Positions 58,599-64,000 of a stretch of 64,000 bases of DNA are shown here, piece by piece. The notes beneath the pieces were generated by a model that saw nothing but the letters and a program-made list of their open reading frames with translations, was not told where the DNA came from and ran no database searches. The position numbers and the translations under genes are program-made. The stretch's first letter is position 1. Every line of letters begins with the position of its first letter. Origin of the DNA: Bacillus_AD sp047238185 (GTDB taxonomy: Bacteria; Bacillota; Bacilli; Bacillales; DSM-1321); assembly GCF_047238185.1 (NCBI RefSeq), contig NZ_JBDFMI010000002.1:5143-69142 (forward strand), in the 5' to 3' direction.

Positions 58599-59036
58599 AT
58601 GAAATTTGAAAAAATCATTGAAGTAGTAACCGTTAAACAAATAGTTAAAGAGGTTGAAACGGCAACTATAACAAGTCCAGATGCTATTGCTGCTTATGCG
58701 CAAGAACTTATAGGTGATGAAACTAGAGAAAATATGCTAGTGTTTTATTTAAACACTAAAAATAAGGTGGTTGCTTATTATAAGGCGCATATAGGCACAC
58801 TGAATGCCAGCATCGTTCATCCAAGAGACGTTTTTGCGCCAGCTATCTTACATAATGCAGCATCAATCATAATGGTCCATAATCATCCATCGCACAACTT
58901 AACCGAAAGTAGAGAGGACAAAGATGTTGCAGCACGTTTTGTAGAATGTAGCAAGTACCTGGGAATTGACTTGCTGGATTTTTTGATAGTTAATCCATAT
59001 AGCTTTAACAGCTTTAAAGAAAAAGGTTACATCTAA
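58599..59036 (+). CDS. RadC-like JAB/MPN-domain protein
   Basis: 145 aa; ATG at 58599 after GGAAGGAG; an upstream ATG at 58452 lies in the hairpin region. The JAMM motif is intact: IMVHNHPSHNLTESREDKD (about 91-109), with ETRENMLVFYLNTKNKVVAY as the partner strand. Missing the N-terminal HhH part of chromosomal RadC. In phages and plasmids these genes occur with anti-defence or DNA-processing functions; the precise role is unproved. Confidence 0.85.
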   Translation: MKFEKIIEVVTVKQIVKEVETATITSPDAIAAYAQELIGDETRENMLVFYLNTKNKVVAYYKAHIGTLNASIVHPRDVFAPAILHNAASIIMVHNHPSHNLTESREDKDVAARFVECSKYLGIDLLDFLIVNPYSFNSFKEKGYI

Positions 59037-59039
59037 TAA

Positions 59040-59084
59040 AATAGGCCCTGAACTAATGATAGATCAGGGCCTAATATTTTTTTT
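59040..59084 (+). terminator. Terminator of the radC-like gene
   Basis: TAGGCCCTGA pairs with TCAGGGCCTA, then a run of T (59077-59084). Confidence 0.85.
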
Positions 59085-59109
59085 GAAATTAACCTAACTT
59101 CAATCGTAC

Positions 59110-59400
59110 CTTTCATCCGATAAACCGTCCCGTTTTATCGGAAAATGCCAATAAAACTATCCGAATTCAACAGGAAATTCGGATAGTTTGGAGATGTATA
59201 AAAAATTTTCTGTTATTAGGCGATTGCCTTCCATAACTGCCATGCTGCTTAAAGTCACGCAACTCAATTTTCGCTATTGCCTAGTTATCTTATACTGACA
59301 GCAATAGTTCCGAAAGGTTTTCAGCCTTCTATTCCATCCACTTTAAGATAACTATACAGTATTCAAGCAGACTTCTTTTCGGACCTAAACGACACTTATA
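59110..59400 (+). other. Structured non-coding region
   Basis: No gene in about 400 bp. Stems: CCGATAAA/TTTATCGG (59117-59141); AAACTATCCGAATT/AATTCGGATAGTTT (59154-59189, perfect 14 bp); GTTATCTTA (59284-59292)/TAAGATAAC (59344-59352), a long-range stem enclosing inner arms AAGG/CCTT and AATAG/CTATT. It precedes a small membrane-protein gene in the same orientation as the other structured leaders. Confidence 0.55.
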
Positions 59401-59564
59401 GGACTTATTTTTATTCTTGTCTGAAAAATTAAATTTTATACTAAAAATTTCAGAGATACTAAAGAAAGTGAGTGCGATTGGTTGTTTATGGAAATAGTAT
59501 TGATATAATTATTACAATAAGTATTCGTGAATACCTTGAATTTCAAATAAAAGGAGGTGTAATT

Positions 59565-59741
59565 TTGAGGAAAAATCATTTTATTAATTCATATTCATTG
59601 TCTTTAGTTGCAATCTCTTGTTTGTTATTGATGTTTCTAAAACCGATTGGACTTATTTTCTTTTTACTATCAGCGATAACAATTGTATTAAGAGGAATTA
59701 CTATAAAAAAATTTGGGAATTCAGACCAAATTATAAAATAG
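59565..59741 (+). CDS. Small two-span membrane protein, 58 aa
   Basis: TTG start at 59565 chosen for AAAGGAGGTG; the longer frame from 59472 lacks a site. Two hydrophobic segments (YSLSLVAISCLLLMFLKPIG; LIFFLLSAITIVLRG) and a basic/polar tail. Not recognised. Confidence 0.6.
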   Translation: MRKNHFINSYSLSLVAISCLLLMFLKPIGLIFFLLSAITIVLRGITIKKFGNSDQIIK

Positions 59742-59758
59742 AAAATTGCTACTTCCCA

Positions 59759-59767
59759 TGCTATAAT
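59759..59767 (+). promoter_or_regulatory. Extended -10 promoter of the small-RNA candidate
   Basis: TGC-TATAAT (59759-59767). No good -35 seen. Confidence 0.5.
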
Positions 59768-59773
59768 TAGGAA

Positions 59774-59896
59774 AGACGAGATGCGCTAACATCCCGTCTA
59801 ACCGATGTAACCTTGCTCGTCGTGTGAGGTTGCCTAATACGTTTATTTCATAGAAACCGCCCTCGGCTGCTACGCTTTCGGGTGGTTTTCTTTTTG
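59774..59896 (+). ncRNA. Small RNA candidate with three hairpins
   Basis: About 120 nt from the extended -10 promoter. Hairpins: GACGAGATG (59775-59783)/CATCCCGTC (59790-59798, one mismatch); AACCT/AGGTT (about 59809-59831); and the terminator AAACCGCCC (59854-59862)/GGGTGGTTT (59880-59888, one G-T pair) followed by TCTTTTT. No start codon with a site inside. Could be a regulatory or antisense RNA, perhaps of a known Bacillus plasmid RNA family. Confidence 0.55.
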
Positions 59897-60137
59897 GATT
59901 TTCTATATAAACTACCTACAAAACAACAACCTTCCTTTTTTGTGGCAGCACGACAGACTCATTGGAAAAAAAGTTCGTTTTTCCATGACTCTGTAACGTG
60001 TCGCTTCATTCCTAAATGGTCCGATAATATGCATCTGTACGTCTTTTTAAGACTACATCTGCTATATTCCTGTCCCATTTGCTTTTCAGCCGGAATAAAC
60101 GAGCCAAACACCCTAAAACACAAAATCTAAGAGCATA
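59897..60137. other. Gene-free stretch between the small RNA and a terminator
   Basis: A reading frame (59882-60130) overlaps the small RNA terminator and lacks a binding site, so no gene is called. Only one clear hairpin is seen, TGGAAAAA (59963-59970)/TTTTTCCA (59978-59985). Confidence 0.4.
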
Positions 60138-60168
60138 AGGAAAGCAGCCAAAATCGGCTGCTTTTTTT
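60138..60168 (+). terminator. Terminator-like hairpin
   Basis: AAGCAGCC-AAAATC-GGCTGCTT stem followed by TTTTTAT. Confidence 0.8.
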
Positions 60169-60201
60169 ATGTATTATTTTCCTCTTTTGCCTTCCGCACT
60201 A

Positions 60202-60386
60202 TATCCGTCAGAAACCGACTAAGCTTTCGATTCGCACAGATTCCTAGCCTTCGGCCTATGCGAATTGAAAGCTAAGACGGTTGCCAGCATGTAAAGGGGC
60301 CATAAATTTTTTTCTCCATTTAAACCCTTTACGGAAGAAAAAATTTTATGTCTTTAACCCTTTACACGCTGCCAATCTGACGGATA
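60202..60386 (+). ncRNA. Structured element related to the 4.2- and 14.4-kb elements
   Basis: Three-arm fold readable from the sequence. Outer stem TATCCGTCAG (60202-60211)/CTGACGGATA (60377-60386). Arm 2 TAAGCTTTCGATTCGCA (60220-60236)/TGCGAATTGAAAGCTAA (60259-60275), enclosing a 22-nt loop at 60237-60258. Arm 3 CAGCATGTAAAGGG (60285-60298)/CCCTTTACACGCTG (60358-60371), one mismatch, enclosing a further stem. The loop equals that of the long elements at 4512-4533 and 14675-14696 except one base, though the stems are different sequences. Next gene starts at 60476. Confidence 0.65.
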
Positions 60387-60475
60387 CATGCTCCATGTCA
60401 AAAGGGAAAAATAATCCCTTCTGGGCCTTCGGCTTGCGGAAAGGCAAAACCAAAAATAAAAAGGATGATGAAAAC

Positions 60476-60730
60476 ATGATAGTAAATCTGAAAGCTCAAA
60501 TTCAAGAGATCAAAGAAGAAATTTACAAAAGACTTCAAGGTAACGAATACATAACCACAATTGATCAAGAGCTTGAGTATCAATATTATACAGGTTCTAT
60601 CTATTACATGAGCCATTGTTCCGTTAATGATTGCAAAGTTTTAATTCGAGTTGATCCTTACAATATGTCGGTTACAGCAAAGTTTGAAAAACACCCAGAA
60701 ACTGGCCCGTTCTATTTGTTCAATTTATAA
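60476..60730 (+). CDS. Hypothetical protein, 84 aa
   Basis: ATG at 60476 after AAGGATGATG; the longer frame from 60281 runs through the structured element. Not recognised; N-terminal helix (NLKAQIQEIKEEIYKRLQGN), then beta strands (VNDCKVLIRVDPYNMSVTAK). First gene after the structured element, and followed by a hairpin, AAGGGGATGTTCCCCTT. Confidence 0.6.
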   Translation: MIVNLKAQIQEIKEEIYKRLQGNEYITTIDQELEYQYYTGSIYYMSHCSVNDCKVLIRVDPYNMSVTAKFEKHPETGPFYLFNL

Positions 60731-60735
60731 GTGTG

Positions 60736-60756
60736 AAGGGGATGTTCCCCTTCCAC
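60736..60756 (+). terminator. Short GC hairpin between two small genes
   Basis: GAAGGGGA/TCCCCTTC pairing around TGT (about 60736-60754) lies just after the previous stop. No T-run follows, so partial termination or mRNA processing is more likely than full stop. Confidence 0.4.
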
Positions 60757-60791
60757 TCTCATAAAAAAATCAGAATAAAGGGGATTTTAAA

Positions 60792-61061
60792 ATGCCAAAA
60801 GAGAACAGCTTTTTTAGAACCATGATTGAAGAAAAGGGATTAATGAATGACATTTTAGAGGTTGAATTTGAAGGATTAATAAACCTTATGGAAGTGCCTG
60901 TATTAGTCAGCCATTTGGAAAATGCGCCAGCCCATGAACAAGTGATAATAGAAAAACAACTTAGAAATATTGACTTGATAAATGCTGATATGAAAGAACA
61001 TCTTAAATTTTTGTTTGAATGCTATCTGAATGAGAATTGTAAAACGAGATTTTTAAAGTAA
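60792..61061 (+). CDS. Hypothetical protein, 89 aa
   Basis: Not recognised. ATG at 60792 after AAAGGGGAT. All-helical, acidic (KENSFFRTMIEEKGLMNDIL; HLENAPAHEQVIIEKQLRNI). Belongs to the unit that starts at 60476 and runs into the methyltransferase remnant. Confidence 0.6.
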   Translation: MPKENSFFRTMIEEKGLMNDILEVEFEGLINLMEVPVLVSHLENAPAHEQVIIEKQLRNIDLINADMKEHLKFLFECYLNENCKTRFLK

Positions 61062-61083
61062 CAGGAACCGTTCAAACAAAGCC

Positions 61084-61114
61084 AGCCGGAAGGAGTGAAT
61101 CCTTCCTTCCGGCA
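61084..61114 (+). terminator. Hairpin before the methyltransferase remnant
   Basis: GCCGGAAGGA (about 61084-61093) pairs with TCCTTCCGGC around 61105-61114; no T-run. Possible processing or attenuation site. Confidence 0.45.
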
Positions 61115-61139
61115 TTAAGTCTGAAAGGGGAATTTATTT

Positions 61140-61831
61140 ATGATCAAAAGATTAATTAAGAGTAGAAGTGCAAAAAAATCAGATAGAGGTACATATTTAC
61201 AAGATCCGGAACTCACTGCTACCCAGTTTAAAGTTGGGACACCTATCACTTATGTAATTGATAAGCATAAACAAAGAATATCCATTGTTCCTTCTGCGGA
61301 AACAACGAAGAACAAAGTATCTAAAAGAGTTAGAAAAAATTTGATCAATCCGGTTATTGATCTGAGAAGCAAGGAGATCCTCACTTTATTTAAAGATGCC
61401 GATTCTTTGCAAGTTCAAATATTTGAAGATGAAATCATTGTTGAAGCTATCCATCATAAACAGAAAAAAGGCGTTTTAAATAAATTTTGTAGAACAATAA
61501 AGAATAAATTTACTGTGTCATTCTTGAAAAAAGATCTTCCTCAAGCTGTAAATCATTCATATGAGCAATTATCTATAGATGATTTTTTAACAACTGACAG
61601 TCCTGTTTCATCCCATATTCCTTACATAAAGAATGCTATCGAAAATATTCATTTACCTTTGCAAGTAGTTTCCCTTTTTTCTGGGGCTGGACTATTAGAT
61701 TATGCGTTTAAATCTCAGGGTTTTGAAGTGGTATTTGCTCTTGAAAAAGATGCAGATATTACTAAAACATATGAATATAATTTAGGGCAAATTGTAACTG
61801 CCGATATAAATGATTATCCATTGGATAGAAA
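61140..61831 (+). pseudogene. 5' part of a C5-cytosine DNA methyltransferase, disrupted by an IS21 element
   Basis: ATG at 61140 after GAAAGGGG. About 230 residues remain. Motif I is present: VVSLFSGAGLLDYAFKSQGF (about 176-195, with FxGxG) followed by VVFALEKDAD, the SAM-binding acidic residue. A basic N-terminal extension of about 170 aa precedes it. The catalytic PCQ motif (IV) and everything after it are missing, because the reading frame passes into IS DNA from about 61832. Plasmid C5 methyltransferases protect DNA against restriction. The 3' remainder should lie past the IS, beyond the window. Confidence 0.85.
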
Positions 61832-61917
61832 TGCTAATTTAAATATGTACAGTATTGCTCGAATAAATATGTACAAATTTGATATGAATCTACATACTAA
61901 TCTTGGGGGGATTAGTA

Positions 61918-63200
61918 TGTACATAACAATGAATATTGATATCGATTTTGAGATTAAAAGTCTTTCAGACTTACCGAAATTCAAACAGATTATGGAGCAT
62001 ATGAAAATGAAAATCAATAAAAGTAAGCTAGCAAAGGAATTGGGTGTGGATCGGCGGACAATTGATAAATATCTAAATGGCTTTATCCCAAAAAGAAAAA
62101 GGGAAAAGCCCTCAAAGATTGATCCTTATTATGAAATAATAGCCGCATTGTTATCAGAAGATTCAAAACAGGTATTTTATTACCGTCGTATGCTTTGGCA
62201 GTACCTAAAAGACAATCATGGATTGGAATGTGGAGCTTCAACCTTCCGTGCGTATATAGCTCGTACACCTGAATTTAATGCCTACTTTGAAGAGGATAAA
62301 CGTATTTCTTCACCCAAAGGGACAGTCCGATTTGAAACGCCACCAGGTAAGCAGGCCCAATTAGATTGGAAGGAAAACATTTTATTCGAAACCAAAGAGG
62401 GAGAAAAGATAGAAGTCAATGTGGCGGCTTTCATTTTATCAAATTCCAGATTCCGAACATTTCAATTAAGTCTTTCTAAGTCACAGAGTACCTTACTTTC
62501 TTTTTTAACAGATACTTTTGAAGCAATTGGCGGAGTTCCAGCTGAAATCCTTACGGATAATATGAAAACGGTAATGGATGAAGCGAGGACTGATTATCAA
62601 CCTGGGAAAGTGAATGCGAAATTTGATCAGTTTGCGAGGGACTTTGATTTTAAAGTCAAACCATGTATTGCAGGACGACCGAGAACCAAGGGGAAAATTG
62701 AATCCACAATGAAACTCCTTGATGAAATTCATGCGTACCAAGGTCAACTGACAATGGAGGAACTTCATCTATTCATACAGGATTTAGGGAATAGAATGAA
62801 TCACCAGATCCATCAAGGAACGGGGAAAATACCGATTATGGAATTCAAAAAAGAAAGGAACCACTTACTCCAGCTACCAACTGACAAAGTAAGAGATTCC
62901 TATCGCATCAAACATACACATGTAAAAGTCAATGCATCAAACATGATTTCCTACAAATCGAATCAATACTCTGTACCACCAGAATATCAAGGAAAAAAAG
63001 TAGGCTTACAGGTGTATGATGACTACTTGTGGATTTATTATAACATGAAACTGATCGCCCAACATCCAATTAGTAACGCTAAACTTAATTATCAAGAGGA
63101 ACATTATAAGGCAAGCTTACTTGTTTCCACCCCTCATTATCCTGAAATCGACGATTTAGCAAAACGGAATTTAGCAACGATTGGAGAAGTGTATAAATAA
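61918..63200 (+). CDS. istA: IS21-family transposase IstA
   Basis: 427 aa counting from the ATG at 61918 (MYITMNIDIDFEIKSLSDLP), which is inside the IS after GGGGGGAT; an upstream frame joins it to the methyltransferase remnant. N-terminal HTH (SKLAKELGVDRRTIDKYLNG), then an integrase-type DDE core: QAQLDWKENILFE (D), ILTDNMKTVMDEAR (D), GRPRTKGKIESTMKLLDEIH (E). The C-terminus (VSNASNMISYKSNQYSVPPE-like KVNASNMISYKSNQYSVPPE) is the Mu-like domain. It ends where istB begins, with one base of overlap (TAATG). Confidence 0.95.
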
Positions 63201-63958
63201 TGAATCCAACTACAAACTATCAACAATTATTATGGAATCTTGACTATCTAAAGTTAAAGCAAATGAGCTTACATTTAAATGAAATCGTAGACTTCAGCGT
63301 AAAGCATCAGATGTCATTTATCGACACATTAATCAAGTTGACTGCGTATGAAATAGACATACGGGAGAAAAACATGACGCAATCGATGGTGAAGGTCGCA
63401 GCTTTCCCTCATTTTAAGGAGGTGAAAGATTTCGATTTTACCTTTCAAACATCGATTAACCAACAGCAGATTCTAGACTTCCTTACATTGCGTTTTATCG
63501 AGGAGAATGAAAATATTGTGTTTTTAGGACCAAGTGGTGTCGGTAAAACCCATTTGGCCACAGCAATAGGGATTGCGGCAGCAAAGAAACGGACGAGTAC
63601 CTATTTTATTAAGTGCCATGACTTGATTCAAAATTTGAGGAAAGCTCGATTAGAAAATCGGTTAGAGAGCCGTTTGAAGCATTACAGCAAATACAGACTG
63701 TTAATCATCGATGAAATCGGTTATTTACCGATTGATCACGAAGACGCTAAGTTGTTTTTCCAGCTGATTGATCGAAGATATGAAAAAAGAAGTACCATCT
63801 TAACAACCAATGTGAATTTCAAAGCGTGGGATGAAATATTTCAGGAACCTAAACTGGCCAATGCCATATTAGACCGCATTTTACATCATGCGACAGTTGT
63901 GCCTATGATAGGTGATTCATACCGATTAAAGGATCATTTAGCAAAAGAGAACGAGTAA
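63200..63958 (+). CDS. istB: IS21-family helper ATPase IstB
   Basis: 252 aa; ATG at 63200 overlaps the istA stop. DnaC-like AAA+ protein: Walker A VFLGPSGVGKTHLATAIGI (about 107-125), Walker B LLIIDEIGYLPID (about 170-182), sensor TILTTNVNFKAWDEIF. It assembles on target DNA and activates IstA. Ends 42 bp before the window edge, in the IS right terminus. Confidence 0.95.
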   Translation: MNPTTNYQQLLWNLDYLKLKQMSLHLNEIVDFSVKHQMSFIDTLIKLTAYEIDIREKNMTQSMVKVAAFPHFKEVKDFDFTFQTSINQQQILDFLTLRFIEENENIVFLGPSGVGKTHLATAIGIAAAKKRTSTYFIKCHDLIQNLRKARLENRLESRLKHYSKYRLLIIDEIGYLPIDHEDAKLFFQLIDRRYEKRSTILTTNVNFKAWDEIFQEPKLANAILDRILHHATVVPMIGDSYRLKDHLAKENE

Positions 63959-64000
63959 TTCTGTACATCCTTATCCAAGCGAAAGTGTACATATTTATGT

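Larger units (their letters stand above)
61832..64000 (+). mobile_element. IS21-family insertion sequence (right end outside the window)
   Basis: Carries istA and istB in the usual overlapping order. The left terminal segment TAAATATGTACAGTATTGCT (61840 on) matches the reverse complement of the right one (TAAATATGTACACTTTCGCT, from 63997 backward), both followed by a second GATAA/GAATAA...ATGTACA repeat. IS21 elements begin TG and end CA; TGCTAATT at 61832 is a suitable left tip. By alignment the right tip would fall about 5 bp beyond 64000. It inserted in a DNA methyltransferase gene. Confidence 0.9.

Noticed and set aside
59882..60130. 82-codon frame after the small RNA candidate
   Set aside because: Overlaps the small-RNA terminator, has no ribosome binding site and no family resemblance.
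1..64000. tRNA or rRNA genes
   Set aside because: No cloverleaf with a TTCGA-type arm and no rRNA motif was found by reading, although a tRNAscan search was not possible.

Overview
The window looks like part of a large, low-GC conjugative plasmid (or plasmid-derived element) of the Bacillaceae. The evidence is the AT-rich sequence, strong AGGAGG-type ribosome binding sites, frequent TTG/GTG starts, SLH-anchored surface proteins, a perfect cre box, and a plasmid backbone: iteron origin with its Rep, ParM/ParR-like partition, MobQ-type relaxase, VirD4 and a Gram-positive type IV secretion system. No rRNA, tRNA or housekeeping gene was seen. Species cannot be read from the sequence alone.

Layout. 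1-851: a GC-rich 92/93-bp tandem array cut by the window edge. 1.0-3.7 kb: SLH-domain surface protein. 3.8-18.4 kb: cargo of small, mostly unknown genes, including several CxxC zinc-ribbon proteins, an XRE regulator, a small HTH protein, a serine recombinase with its control region, and a VbhA/Fic toxin-antitoxin pair. Two almost identical ~597-bp structured non-coding segments (4232-4828 and 14395-14990) lie in it. 18.5-26.4 kb (minus strand): one T4SS operon from a clear promoter at 26409-26437, with a VirB2-like pilin, a PrgI/TcpE-like protein, VirB4, a VirB1-type wall hydrolase, VirB8-like, VirB6-like, an EssB/YukC-like protein and an AbrB-like regulator. 26.5-29.8 kb: iterons, Rep and the parMR-like operon. 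30.1-39.5 kb: relaxosome accessory proteins, predicted oriT, relaxase, VirD4 and an ArdC-like antirestriction protein. 40.0-41.5 kb: an AEP-type primase behind a terminator-like attenuator.

41.7-54.9 kb is a colinear operon that begins with an SSB and continues into a complete Tad/Flp pilus system (TadZ-like, prepilin peptidase, CpaB-like, second TadZ-like protein, TadA ATPase, TadB, TadC, Flp pilin, TadE-like pseudopilins). Two large secreted proteins, one SLH-anchored, are embedded in it. The likely logic is that the Tad apparatus and SLH proteins make the cell-surface contact structures while the T4SS moves DNA prepared by relaxase and VirD4. SSB, ArdC-like, RadC-like, ligase, exonuclease and DNA methyltransferase genes would protect or process the incoming plasmid.

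55-64 kb: DnaQ-like exonuclease, a cre-controlled leader RNA with a 41-aa protein, ATP-dependent DNA ligase, RadC-like protein, a small-RNA candidate and further structured leaders. It ends with a C5-methyltransferase gene broken by an IS21-family element whose right end is just outside the window.

The best candidate for something undescribed is a family of structured non-coding elements. Three copies (4.2, 14.4 and 60.2 kb) share an outer long-range stem and an inner hairpin. The hairpin's 22-nt loop is almost invariant, while the paired arms differ in sequence and remain complementary. A second theme is one promoter architecture (TTTGTTGTTTT, 17-bp spacer, TATAAT) found before at least five transcription units on both strands, suggesting a plasmid-wide regulon.
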